From positions 1,255,046-1,319,045 of the forward strand of contig VZQC01010433.1 of assembly GCA_009823505.1 (NCBI GenBank): 64,000 nt of DNA. Reading direction: 5' to 3'. The notes under the pieces are model-generated. The model was not told the DNA's origin. It did no database searches and saw only the letters and a list, made by a program, of their open reading frames with translations. Every line of letters starts with the position of its first letter. The first letter of the stretch is position 1. Positions 23,010 to 33,302 of the stretch are shown in pieces. The translations under genes were made by a program, and so were the position numbers. The DNA comes from Rhizomys pruinosus. Taxonomy: Eukaryota > Chordata > Mammalia > Rodentia > Spalacidae.

Positions 23010-24420
23010 ATTAGGGAATTTCACCAAGACATACTGAAATTTATCAGAATGAGGGGTTTATGTATCGTATATGTATAGTATGCATTTATAGACAAAGATG
23101 TTGATTTCATTTATCCAAACTAATATCAAATTAATTGACATTAGTTTGTGATTAGTGGAAGCATAAGTTAAATACATGACTTAAGCAAATAAAATATTCT
23201 GTTCAGTTCCATTCTTTTCTGGTATAATTCACCCAAAGTTTTCTGTACCTATCTGTTACTGTGGTGATGTGCATTGGTTCTAACGAGCCATGGTTCTCAC
23301 ATGTCAAATCTGGAGGCTGTGGTCAGTTTGTAAGGAGTCCAAATGATAATACAGCAGTCATTGATCAGCCGGAGGAACACACTGACCTTCACTGAGCAGC
23401 CACATTCACAAACTGACTCGTTTGAGAAATTCTCAAGCTCTTTCTGTGAACCCAATTCCAGACAAGATGATGTAGCAAGATGTGTGTTACCCTCATCTGA
23501 GACACAAGAACAGCAGAAATCCAGCAGAAACTCATTCAGCTACTATAACAAATCCAACAAGGGAAGCGTGTTCCTTCTGCCATTCAAGAGCCACCTAGAA
23601 AACAGGTAATGCGTACACTTGGAAAAATACCAAAAACTTAATTTAATTTTATTGAAGAATTGAGAGAATGTGAAAGAATTAGATAAAATTATGATAAAGC
23701 TACCATCTGAGCATCCCATGTTAAGATACCTTGGGGTATCATGAAAAGTTCCCTTTGTTGATGAAAAAGTAATGAAGTGGAATTTAGATCTAACAGAACA
23801 CTAGCAAATGCAGGTGTATTATAATTGTGAAACTGCTCTCAGAAGCCTATTCATTTGGGGGTTTATTTCATTTGGTAGCTCTCTGCCAATTTTTATTCGT
23901 GTTGGTAGCGATATCTGCAGACCACCTAAATGCTACATGATCAACTGATTGTTAATGAGATTTTTTTGAAGAGGTATGACTTATGAAGTATCGTATACCT
24001 TCTATGCTAATACTATTAATACACCAACCCACAATCCTTTATCCAAACCTTTGGAGCAAGACATATGCCAAGGTTCAGAACAGGTATGCCTGAGTTATGT
24101 GGATTTAGAAAGTAACTCAGTAAATGTTTCATAAATTAAATAACATTCTGTGACTTTCAGGGTTCTAGTATAGAAAGAATTGGGTGCGATATCCAACTGA
24201 GGTAATTTGATGAAACCTTAACAAAGGCCGGTATGTATTAAGATATGGACAAGGTTTACAGTAATCACAAAGGATACCTCAGAAATCCAAAGTTGGTACT
24301 GAGGCGACTATTACCATTTCTGGGCCAGAAGTGGCAAGGGGAACTATTATGGAAGGCCGGGCTAAGAGGCTTGTGAGGCTGGACAGTTGCTAAGACCTCA
24401 GTCCAGAGGCACACTAGTTT
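23010..24420. other. Unique intergenic sequence with one exon-like frame
   Basis: No SINE or L1 recognised. The only notable point is the candidate exon at 23,355-23,605, listed separately. Confidence 0.5.
23355..23605 (+). other. Weak candidate coding exon
   Basis: An open frame from 23,334 to 23,609 encodes a serine/glutamine-rich peptide with diverse, protein-like composition, and lies in unique DNA. It ends at 'aacag|gtaatg', a good splice-donor match at 23,605/23,606. The proposed acceptor 'atacag|cag' at 23,354 lacks a pyrimidine tract. An in-frame stop at 23,331 sets the upstream limit. I recognise no homologous protein. A chance frame is at least as likely. Confidence 0.2.
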
Positions 24421-24474
24421 GACACATAATAAAGTGAGCCTTGCTCTGCTTGTTGGTTACAATTTCTTTTTAAA

Positions 24475-24523
24475 ATTATTATTATTATTATTATTATTAT
24501 TGTTGTTGTTGTTGTTGTTGTTG
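24475..24523. repeat. (ATT)n(GTT)n compound microsatellite
   Basis: About nine ATT and eight GTT units, forming the T-rich tail side of the adjoining antisense B1. Confidence 0.95.
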
Positions 24524-24664
24524 TCTTTTTGAGACAAGGTCTCCCTATAGACCCAGATGGCCTGCAACTCACTCTGTAGACCAGGCTTGCCTTGAACTCA
24601 CAGAGATCCACCTGCCTCCGCCTCCCAAGTGCTAGGATTAAAGGCATGCACACTACACCCAGCT
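24524..24664 (-). mobile_element. B1 SINE (-)
   Basis: Contains 'gagacaaggtctccctatag', 'gaccaggcttgccttgaact', 'cctcccaagtgctaggatt', ending 'cactacacccagct'. Confidence 0.92.
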
Positions 24665-24760
24665 CAAGGACAGTTCTTAGCTGCCATTGGGTGCTGAGAA
24701 CGAGAGTCCTCTGGAAGAGCAGTTGGTGCTCTTAACCACTGAGCCATCTCTCCAGCCCCC
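24665..24760 (-). mobile_element. B2 SINE (-), head half only
   Basis: Contains 'ttagctgccattgggtgct' and 'cttaaccactgagccatctc'. Its tail half is missing; the B1 occupies that place. Confidence 0.85.
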
Positions 24761-24762
24761 CT

Positions 24763-24896
24763 TAAAATTATTTCATTTACTGTTTTTATTTTATGTATAT
24801 GAGTGTGTTGCCTGCATGTAGGGCAATGCCCTCAGATGTCAGAAGAAGATTTTGGATTCCCCTAGAACTGGAGTTAAGGACAGTCGTTAGCTGCTG
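24763..24896 (-). mobile_element. B2 SINE (-), tail part, split by an LTR-like insertion
   Basis: The B2 tail and core ('tatatgagtgtgttgcctgc', 'ctagaactggagttaagg') run to 'cgttagctg' and resume at 25,305. Confidence 0.88.
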
Positions 24897-25304
24897 TGCT
24901 GGATAACTTTAGTGTCAACTTGACACATCTGGGTTGAGGGAGCCTCAACTGGGGAATTGGCTCCATTGGACTGGCCTATGGCCACGTTTGTGGAGTATTG
25001 TCTTGATTGTTGGGCAATGTGGGAGGGCCCAGCCCACTATGGGTGGTGCCACCTCTGGGCAGGTTGTTGTATACAGTATAAGAGGGCAGGCTGGGCATGG
25101 GCCAGGGGAGCAAGCCAGTTAAGCAGCATTCCTCCATGTCCTGTGCTTCAGGTCCTGCTTCCAGGTTCCTGCCCTGAGTTCCTGCTTTGGGCTCCCTGAG
25201 TGATGAACTGTGACCCAGGAGATGTGAACTGAATAAACCCTTTCCTCCCCAAGTTGGTGTTGGTCAGAGTGTTTTGTCACAGCAACTGAAGACAAACTAG
25301 AACA
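24897..25304 (+). mobile_element. LTR-like element (possible solo LTR) inside a B2
   Basis: A 408-bp insertion starting TG ('tgctggataactttagtgtc') and ending CA ('gacaaactagaaca'). It is flanked by 'gctg' on both sides (short TSD) and interrupts the B2 between 24,896 and 25,305. Promoter-like 'cagtataaga' (about 25,074) and the polyadenylation signal AATAAA (25,232) fit an LTR layout of U3, R and U5. No internal retroviral genes are present. The family is not named; this type is common in rodents. Confidence 0.5.
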
Positions 25305-25388
25305 GCTGTCATGTGGGTGCTAAGAATTGAACCCAGGTCCTCTCCAAGAGCAGCCAGTGCTCTTAACTGCTAAGCCTTCTCTCCAGGC
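25305..25388 (-). mobile_element. B2 SINE (-), head part after the insertion
   Basis: Continues the B2 at 'gctgtcatgtgggtgctaag' and ends 'aagccttctctccaggcc'. Confidence 0.88.
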
Positions 25389-26740
25389 CTGACTCCAATT
25401 TCTTATCAGTGACTTTTACTGACTGACCTAATAGAAAACCATCTGTAAACACAGAGGATAGAAACACAAGAGGCAGAGAAATGCGGACAATGAATTTGGA
25501 GATTAATGGAAACTATCCACACTCACTGAGTAATGTTGGATACAGCACATATTAATCAAGAATATTAGTATTTCCACCATAAATATGCAAAGATGAACAA
25601 CAAACAACTAAAGAATGTCTATAACTTCTCTTTATACCACATCTGGTTTCCTTGCCAAACGTACTACTAAAAACAACAAAAATATTTGGCTTTTCAGAGT
25701 TTTGGTATATGGTTATCTCCATTTGACATGTGAGTTATGGGGATTGCAAAGGTGAAATAAATGTCAAACTCACAAAGCTAGTAAATGAAAGAGTCCATAT
25801 TCTTAGTGGTCAATGTCTCTATGCTCTTCATTTCTTGACATTTCTCATCATATGAAACTATGTAAAACTGGAAGAGACACATTCCACAGTACTGATAAAT
25901 CTTGATCATGGAGTATTAGGCTTATAGGTTTCAAATTTCATTTTAAAAGCCTTGGTTAGCCATCACAAAAATTTTCCTCTCCTGACAAGGTATACTATGC
26001 TCAGTGTTATCAAGAGTTCCAATGTTCCCATATTTGCTCAGAGTTACTAATCAGCCAGTCATCTGAAAAAAATATTTCATGTTTCAAAGACTACAAGTAG
26101 CACTAAAGTTTAGAGCTCCCTTTCCCTTTGAGTTTTCACTATTATTGGTCTTCCTTAACACAGGTTATGATTTGTAATTGAATTTGATATACCAAAACAC
26201 TTAACTGCAACTCAACTTTAACCATCACAGGGATTAAAATACAAACCAGAATGTGAATTTTAGGTTTTTTTGTATTCCCCAGTTATGTTACTGGTATTTC
26301 AGCATGATAACTATAAGACAAAATGCTACCCAGAATAGAATTGGCTAACTCAGAGTTAGTATGAGAGTTCTTCTCAATGTTCCAACCCTTCAAATCCTCT
26401 TCCAGCCAGATAAAAACAGCTGTAGCTGTCCACACCATTCTCATCCCTGCTGCCCAGGAGGTATTTAAAGCACACACGTGAAGGCACATAGCTTGTAGCA
26501 CTGGTTTCTGTCTCAGCTCCCTGTCTAAATCCTACGCCTGCCATTATCTCAGCTTCCAGCTTCCCGGTCCTTTCTCGGAGCCAACTTTTAGTACTGACTC
26601 CCAATTTGCAAAGCCAAGCTTGACTTATTTTTCTTGGCTCAAGAACTCTTTGGTAATTATTTGTTAGCTTAGAAATTTACACCTTGATTACAAGTACTAA
26701 ATATGAAAAATATGCCTAGTGATTCTGAGTGTGTGCCAAA
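25389..26740. other. Unique intergenic sequence
   Basis: No repeat or gene is recognised. A more GC-rich patch at 26,380-26,620 with a 'ggtatttaaagc' motif has overlapping minus-strand frames without recognisable protein features. Confidence 0.45.
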
Positions 26741-26744
26741 AAAG

Positions 26745-26781
26745 ATGTGTGTGTGTTGTGTGTGTGTGTGTGTGTGTGTGT
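26745..26781. repeat. (TG)n microsatellite
   Basis: About 18 TG units with one interruption. Confidence 0.95.
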
Positions 26782-27215
26782 ATCTTAACTAATTCAAATC
26801 TATTACTTTTCTTCCCTCAATATTAGCCTTATTTTTAATAATGGAATTCAGGGAAATATGAGGAAAGGAAACTAACTTTCTTTTTATTGTTTTCCAAAAT
26901 ATTGTAAAATAAACATAGTTATCAGACTTCTGGAGAGTGAAGTCAGGGTAATAGTGAGCAGACATAGGAGACAGAGACTCTTTGCATAGTATCCAAATAT
27001 ATGCTCTATTTTTTCCCAAGTAGAAAGTAAACAGCCTCCCTTCAGGCTATGAAACTGAATCACAACCAACTGAAAGTTAACAGTAGTGAAATGTTCTTCT
27101 CAGGCCAAAACTTCCATGTGCTTTTCTTCTCCTATCTAGCTGGGGTGAAAACATTGCCTAGCTTGACATTGAAAGCCATGTGCTAATGATCACAAGTCTT
27201 GCTATTTGAGTTTCT

Positions 27216-27436
27216 TTTTTAATCATTTTTTTATTTTATGTGTATGAGTGTATTGCCTCCATGTTTGCAAGCGCAGGAATGTCATGCATCTATGGAGGTC
27301 ATTAGAGGCCATCAGATCCTCTGGAATTGGAGTTACAGACAGTTGTTAGCCACCATGTAAATGTTGGGAATTGAACCTGTGTCCCCTGCAAGAGCAGCCA
27401 GTGCTCATAACCACTAAGCCATCTCTCTAGCCCCTG
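27216..27436 (-). mobile_element. B2 SINE (-) with TSD
   Basis: The tail 'tttattttatgtgtatgagt' leads to 'aagccatctctctagcccc'. The TSD 'tttgagtttct' lies at 27,205-27,215 and 27,437-27,447. Single core, so not the duplicated subfamily. Confidence 0.94.
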
Positions 27437-27454
27437 TTTGAGTTTCTAAATAAC

Positions 27455-27559
27455 CTGAAGGACATGTTGCTGCATTCCCTTAATTGCAGCATTCAGGAGG
27501 CAGAGGCAGGTGGATAACTGTGAACTCAAGGTCAGCCTGGTCTACATAGAAAGTTCCAG
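27455..27559 (+). mobile_element. B1 SINE (+), left half, split by an L1
   Basis: Contains 'cattcaggaggcagaggcag' and 'aaggtcagcctggtctacat', and runs to 'agaaagttccag', where the L1 begins. It resumes at 28,041. Confidence 0.9.
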
Positions 27560-28040
27560 AGTCCAAGTCAACAGCTCCAGAGAGAGAGGACTGTTTTACC
27601 TCTCATCCACCTGTGCCCCTTTTCTAAGCCTAGGGAACAACCTGCGGAAGAGGGGGCGTGGTAGAATGTAAGGGCTGCGATTGGGGTGAATGGTGAAAAT
27701 ACAGCAATGTAGTCTGGACACTCATTTGATCAACTTGATTGAACAAACAACCTGTCACCCCCCACTGGATGGTGGGGCTGTAGGTGTTTGGGCACAACAG
27801 CCTGCAGATAGGTTTTGCATGAAGGATGCTTGTACTCATGGATTATCACTTATAGCTAAAAATGAAAAAAAAAAAAGACTGAGAGAAAGATGCAGGACAG
27901 TTATGGCAGAATGCATGATCTGGGATGGGGTGGGGTGGGGTGGGGGGAAGGGAAAGGGAAATAAGCCTGAACTGAATTGGAAAAAATGTAGGAAAGTGCA
28001 CAAGCATCAATAAAAAACTAAAAAAAAAAAAAAGAAAGAA
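27560..28040 (+). mobile_element. Young L1 (+), 5'-truncated, inserted into a B1, with TSD
   Basis: Nearly identical over its length to the L1 tail at 14,275-14,765. It starts at 'agtccaagtcaacagctcc' and ends with a G-rich tract (27,923-27,950), 'catcaataaaaaac' and poly(A). The perfect 12-bp TSD 'agaaagttccag' is at 27,548-27,559 and 28,041-28,052. It contains only 3' UTR. Confidence 0.96.
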
Positions 28041-28100
28041 AGAAAGTTCCAGGCCAGCTGGGGCTACAGGGAAACCCTGCCTCAAAAATACCAAAAGAAA
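28041..28100 (+). mobile_element. B1 SINE (+), right half
   Basis: Continues with 'ccaggccagctggggctaca' and 'aaaccctgcctcaaaaat'. Confidence 0.9.
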
Positions 28101-28236
28101 AATAATGACCTGAAGGAGAAGAACCACTTTACCTCCCCAGTAATATTAGACTGTGTTCAAGGCACTTTACTAGTTAAACTAGTCTGTTTCACATCTAGTA
28201 TAACCCTAGTTAATATCTTTGAAAATATAGAGGAAG

Positions 28237-28460
28237 GGGCTAGAGAGATGGCTCGGGGGTTTAGAGCTCTGGATGTACTTGAGAAGACTCAGGTTTGAAT
28301 CCCAGAACCCACATGGAAGCTAACTACCATTGGTAACTCCAGTTCCAGGGGATGCAACACTCTCTTCTGTATTCCGTGGCCATTGCATGACATAGATGTA
28401 CTTACATACATGCAAGCTATATACCCATACACATAAAATAAAAATAATAAATACTTTAAA
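28237..28460 (+). mobile_element. Old B2/B3 SINE (+)
   Basis: Head 'ggggctagagagatggctcg', core 'aactccagttccaggggatg', tail 'acacataaaataaaaataat'. Confidence 0.85.
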
Positions 28461-28616
28461 AAGGAAATACAGAGAGAAAAACCCTCAAATTCAGTTTCCC
28501 CTACTGTGCACTTACAACATCATTCTAAAAATAATAAATACTTTAAAAAGGAAATACAGAGAGAAAAACCCTCAAATTCAATTTCCCCTACTGTGCACTT
28601 ACAAAATCATTCTGAC
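28443..28616. repeat. 87-bp tandem duplication
   Basis: Two copies, 28,443-28,529 and 28,530-28,616, differing at a few bases. Each starts 'aataataaatactttaaaaa' and includes 'tttcccctactgtgcactta'. The first copy begins in the A-rich tail of the B2. Confidence 0.92.
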
Positions 28617-28636
28617 ACTAGGTGTGTGGGTGATTT

Positions 28637-28637
<1 letters not shown>

Positions 28638-28681
<44 letters not shown>
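28638..28681. repeat. (CA)n microsatellite
   Basis: About 21 CA units directly after the 87-bp duplication. Confidence 0.96.
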
Positions 28682-28682
<1 letters not shown>

Positions 28683-28689
28683 ATGGACG

Positions 28690-29150
28690 CAATACAGCAG
28701 CAGCAGGTACCAGCTGAAGGTCATCCAATTCATCTCTAACACAGTCAGACTCCACAGTTTGATGCCTCAGACCCAAAGAGTTCTCCCAACCTCTAGCTGT
28801 GGAAGTGACTGTAAGCTTGTAGTTTCCCCTCTGCTTCTCATCAATCAGCTATATTGATCCTCTGGGTCAACTTGCTAGAACAGCATACAGAACATGGGAA
28901 AACACATTTACTGATTCATTATAAAGGCTATTACACAGGACACTGACGAAGTGATCAATAGAACCAGGCAGGGAAGAAGGAGGGAGAGACACATGGGAAG
29001 CAAGGGGCAGGTAGATTCCATGCCCCCTTCTGGTATAACATGTTGTCAGGAATGTACTCAGCTATGTGAATTCTATCCTTTCAGAGTATTATGGAAGCTT
29101 CATTACATAGGCATGGTTGATCACATCATTGGCCACCAGAGAGGCTGAAA
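28690..29150. other. Unassigned, possibly an old MaLR-type LTR in reverse
   Basis: The motif order 'acatttactgattcattata', then 'aaggctattacacagga', then a purine-rich patch resembles old LTR remnants, but I cannot delimit or name it. Confidence 0.3.
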
Positions 29151-29556
29151 GAGTGTTCCTTACTACAAAGTCTTATCTTCTTAATATAAATAGTATGAAT
29201 CTCAAAATGATTCAATATCTATATTTTGACTACAGACTAAAGAGCTAAAAGTTGAGTATGTTGACTCTAAAAATAGAGAGATTATCAGAGAGAATTGGGA
29301 GGAATTTCATGTAACTAGAAGAGAGAGGTAGTGTCAAAGCCAAGAACTGAAGAGGCTGCCAAGTGTGCTCATAGAGTCTTAGGGTTCCTAGGGGACTAAA
29401 GAAGGCTATTTAGCAGACATTAAGTGTTGACTGAGATAAAAACAAACAAATGGAGGAGAATGATACCCTCCTATGACAACCTCGGTATAGAGTACTGCCT
29501 GCCACCATCGGCCCAGGATCCCCAGGTCACTCATCCAGCTATTCCTCAGAGGGAAA
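29150..29556 (+). repeat. Left arm of a diverged inverted repeat
   Basis: This arm is reverse-complementary to 30,376-30,785. Landmark pairs: 'aggctatttagcagacatta' (29,404) with 'taatgtctgctaaatagcct'; 'tcctcagagggaaa' (29,543) with 'tttccctctgagga'; 'ctactacaaagtct'-type sequence at the outer end with 'agactttgtagtaag'. Identity by eye is roughly 85-90% with small indels. Confidence 0.88.
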
Positions 29557-29779
29557 TTCTGAAGTGCTGAAAAAGCACCTACAAACCCTGCTTCAAGACT
29601 TTCTATGAACAGCCCCTATCTTGAAGCTACTAGGAACTTCCGAGACATCAATCAACTAATTAGCATACAAAAAGGCATCTCTGTAGTGTCTGAGAATTTT
29701 AGGAGTTGTATACTGTGAAAGGAGGAAGAGCAAATATATATCTTACATTAGCATAAGTCATATTAGTTGGGAATGGAAT

Positions 29780-30190
29780 TCCTTTTTCTTGCACCACTGA
29801 TATGTTGAAGTGTGCTGTTGCTAAGATAAAATGGTCTGACCAATCTCAGGGGCTGAAGGATCTATTTGGTTTACACTTTCAGGTCACAGTCCAACATAGA
29901 GGGAAGTCAGACCAGGAACTCAAACAGGAGTTCAAAGTCAAAACCATGAAGAACACTGCTGGGTGGCTAGCTAAGCTTATGCTCAACTAGCTCTCTTATA
30001 AAGCCTAGGGCCACTTGCCTAGGATGGAGGCCATCGCAGTGGGCTAGACCCACCTACATCAGTTAATAATCAAGACATCTTCCGTAGACATGCCAACAAT
30101 GTCAGTCTGATCTAGGTAATTTCTAATTTGAGATTCTCTTTTCAGGTGACTCTAAGGCAGTGTCAAGTTGACAACTAAAGCTAACTAGAC
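29780..30190 (+). mobile_element. Rodent dispersed repeat in the spacer of the inverted repeat
   Basis: Contains 'tgttgctaagataaaatgg', 'tttcaggtcacagtccaaca', 'agggaagtcagaccaggaac' and 'agtgtcaagttgacaact', a motif order common in rodent genomes. It may be an old LTR. Same style as 2,435-2,765. Confidence 0.5.
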
Positions 30191-30375
30191 AGGGGCTTGA
30201 TGTCGATTGGAAAGCTCATGGGAAACTTGGTGTGGCTCCTGGCCCTTCTAGGAAGAGAACAATCCTGAAACTCTCTGAAAGTTATTGAAACATTTTTTAT
30301 CAGATCTCCATACTAAAATAGTACAGATCAAGATGAATGTCAGGGAAGAGCATATAACATCCAGATAGGATGAAG

Positions 30376-30785
30376 TTTCCCTCTGAGGAATAGCTGGATG
30401 GGTGACCTGGGGATCCTGGGTCAATGGTGGCAGGCAGTACTCTGTACTGAGGTTGTCATAGGAGGGTATCATTCTCCTCCATTTGTTTGTTTTTATCTTC
30501 AATCAACACTTAATGTCTGCTAAATAGCCTTCCTTAGTCCTCTAGGAACCCTAAGACTCTCATGAGCACACTTGGCAGTATCTTCAGTCTTTGGCTCTGA
30601 CACCACATCTCTCTTCTAATTACATGAAATTCCTCTCAAGTCTCTCTAATAATCTATTTTTAGAAAGAGTCAACAGACTCCTAGCTCTTTATCTATAGTC
30701 AAAATTCAGGTTTTGAGTCATTTTGAGATTCATGCTATTTATATTAAGAAGATGAGACTTTGTAGTAAGGATCAGTAAACACTCT
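30376..30785 (-). repeat. Right arm of the diverged inverted repeat
   Basis: Mirror of 29,150-29,556 across an 820-bp spacer. Divergence between the arms shows this is an old genomic structure, unlike the perfect palindrome at 58,474. Confidence 0.88.
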
Positions 30786-30789
30786 ATTC

Positions 30790-31275
30790 AGCATAAATAA
30801 AGTATGTTGGAACAATGAACAGAACATATGAATAGAAATGAAGGACATGGACATGCTGCAAAGAATGTATTAGTCAAAAAGTCAGAACTCCAGTTCCAGG
30901 GGTGCTAGAATTCAAGTAATATGGGGAGGTAGAGCCTAGGGTTGAAGGTATAGCTCATAGTAAAATTAGAACTCCCAGGGCAGCAAGTATTTGTCTCTTG
31001 GTAATTGAAAAGTCTATACTTATAAAGATAGTGTCATCAGGTGTCCTGAAGCTTTCCCACCTCTAACATTCATTCTCAGGTTAGTATGTAAAGGAGAGAG
31101 TGTTCTATATAACTCTCAGGTTTATAATCCCATACTTACAAGGTTTCCTGTTAGCTGAGTCTTCATATTCGATCAGGTCAGTTGATTTGAAGTGATGAGA
31201 CGCAAGACTGGACAGTGAATGCCACTGGCATTATTCTTTCTCTGTAAAGCTGGCAACCTAGTCTGAGGCAATGAT
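30790..31275. other. Unassigned intergenic sequence
   Basis: No recognised element or gene. Confidence 0.4.
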
Positions 31276-31291
31276 ACAGAAATGATACCAT

Positions 31292-31496
31292 GGGGCTGGA
31301 AAGATGGCTCAGCGGCAACTGCTCTTGCAGGGAACAGGGTTCAATTCCCAGCACCCACATGGTGGTTAAGAACCATCTTTAACTCCAGTTCCAGGGGAAT
31401 CCGATGCCCTCTTCTGACCTCCGTGGCATTGCATCACATGGGTGCACCAACCTACATGCAGACAGTACACTCATACATATAAAAATAATACAAATA
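31292..31496 (+). mobile_element. B2 SINE (+), hosting a second B2 in its tail
   Basis: Starts 'ggggctggaaagatggctca'; an internal gap removes part of the A-box region. Its 5' flank 'gaaatgataccatg' recurs as 'gaaacgatcccatg' at about 31,777, beyond the second B2. Those flanks are the TSD of this first insertion. Confidence 0.92.
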
Positions 31497-31741
31497 GGGC
31501 TGGAGAGATGGCCTAGTGGTTAAGAGCGCCGACCGCTCTTACAGAGGACCCGGGTTCAATCCCCAGCACCCACATGGCGGCCGAGAACCATCTGAAACTC
31601 CAATTCCAGGAGAACTCCAGATCCAGGGGAATCCAAGACCCTCTTCTGACCTCTGCGACATTGGACGACACGGGTGCACAAACCTGCATGCAGACAGTAC
31701 ATTCATACACATAGAGAAATAAATAAAATAATAATAATAAT
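31497..31741 (+). mobile_element. Young B2 SINE (+) with 17-bp duplication, inserted in a B2 tail
   Basis: CpG-rich head ('gcgccgaccgctcttac', 'gacccgggttcaatcc'). The tandem core 'aactccaattccaggag' then 'aactccagatccagggg' is at 31,596-31,629. TSD 'aata(a)tacaaata'-like repeats at about 31,484 and 31,742 are in the A-rich tail of the host B2. Confidence 0.94.
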
Positions 31742-31859
31742 AATAACACAAATAAATGATTCTTAAAAAAAAAAAGAAACGATCCCATGACTGGAAACGG
31801 TGGCCAACATGATGGTATTAACAACTTCAGGGAGACCCTGTCTCAGAAAGACTGTTTAA

Positions 31860-32435
31860 AAAAGCTACCTTATTTTCAGACTTTGTAATCTTGGTATATG
31901 GGTGAAAGACATGTATGCATATTTTAGAGTAATATAAAATAAAAAGGGAAAAATGTGAGTCCCAAAATATGATTTGGAAATAACATACAGTTTATTTTCA
32001 GATGATGTAATTTTAGTATAGGTGTGACATATATATATATATGTGTATGTATATATATATACATATAGTATAGGTGTGACATATATATATATGTGTATGT
32101 ATATATATACCCATATATATATATGTCACACCTATACTAAAAACATATATACATATATATATATGTATATATACATACATATATATGCATATGTTGAAGC
32201 AATACAAATTTGAGGGAACACAACAACAAAAGAACTGGGACAAAGAACTGACTGAAACAGTAAAGTTCTCCCCAAAACAATAATCCTCTGCTTTGAAAAA
32301 CTTTGAAAAGGTTCAGAAAAAAAAGATACAAAACATGTATGGTAGAATGCATGGGGTGGGGGGCATGTAAAGGGAAATGAGTCTAAATTGGACTGAGAAA
32401 TGATGCATGAAATGCACAAAACTTCAATAAAAATA
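31860..32435 (+). mobile_element. L1 3' UTR (+), short-UTR type, with AT-rich hairpin inside
   Basis: It is the sense counterpart of 36,619-37,010: 'attttagagtaatataaaat' (31,921), 'aacatacagtttatttt' (31,982), 'gttgaagcaatacaaattt' (32,193), 'gaatgcatggggtggggggc' (32,346) and 'caataaaaatatt'. Where the other copy has about 50 bp, this one has some 170 bp of TATG/TA repeats. Confidence 0.85.
32014..32190. repeat. AT-rich direct and inverted repeats (hairpin-forming)
   Basis: 'tagtataggtgtgac' occurs at 32,014 and 32,066 in direct orientation. Its complement 'gtcacacctatacta' occurs at 32,125-32,139. Between and after are (TA)n and (TATG)n runs that can fold back. Confidence 0.9.
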
Positions 32436-32634
32436 TTTTTTAAAGAGACCTGGTTATTTAATTAATTAAGCCATTGCTTTATCATCCCATTCCCAGCATT
32501 TTTGTGGCCTAAAAACATACTAAATTTCTAAAATTTTAAATTTTATTAATTGATAAATTAATAAATTAATTAATTTCAAATATAGTGTTGACCAAGGTGA
32601 TGATTTAAAAAACTAACTATATGAATGCCTACAA

Positions 32635-32841
32635 GGGCTGGAGAAATGGCTCAGCAGTTAAGAGCACATACTGCCTTTACAAAGGACCAAAATTCAATTC
32701 CAAACTAGTTGACTGGCTGACAACTGCCTGTAACTCCCAGGATCCAACACGTCTGGCCTTCCTGGGTGCTGCACTCACCAGCATAAACCCACAGTCAGGT
32801 ATAAATGCATACATATTAATTTTTAAAAAAATATTTTTAAA
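32635..32841 (+). mobile_element. B2-like SINE (+) with TSD
   Basis: Head 'gggctggagaaatggctcag', diverged centre, tail 'aatttttaaaaaaatattt'. TSD 'gaatgccta' lies at about 32,623 and 32,842. Confidence 0.85.
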
Positions 32842-33302
32842 GAATGCCTATGAAGCTGATGATAGAATACTCAAAGTTCCATTGCCAATGCAAGTGAATA
32901 AACAAAAATATGTCAAACAACATGCTGGACACCAGAAGAATTTGAGAGCCACAGGAAGCAAGATTCACCAAGGTAAATCACAAAAGCAAGCTAACTGTGG
33001 GGAGACTTGTTTTTGAGGACTTAGAGAATTACCTGGTCAAAGATTAATACTCCAAAAATGCTTCTTGAATGATCTTAGGCACCAAATGTTCTCCCAATCG
33101 CTCTGCAAACTTTAGGGCATATCAGCATTGCCCAGAGGCTGGTAAATGGATATCTGCCACACTTCCAGAATCTGAGTCATGAGCTCTGAAGCGGAGCTCA
33201 GTAATTTGCATTTCTAACAAGTTTTTAGTCAAGAACTAGTGTTCTACAAAAGGATTTCTCAACAGTGAAAGGACTGAAATTTTGGACCTGATAATTGTCT
33301 CC

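Noticed and set aside
26380..26620. GC-richer patch with a TATA-like motif as a promoter of a host gene
   Set aside because: No downstream exon, CpG island or conserved frame is visible, so the motif alone is insufficient.
28396..28857. 153-codon + strand frame
   Set aside because: It is made of a B2 tail, an 87-bp tandem duplication and a CA microsatellite; the repeats keep the frame open.
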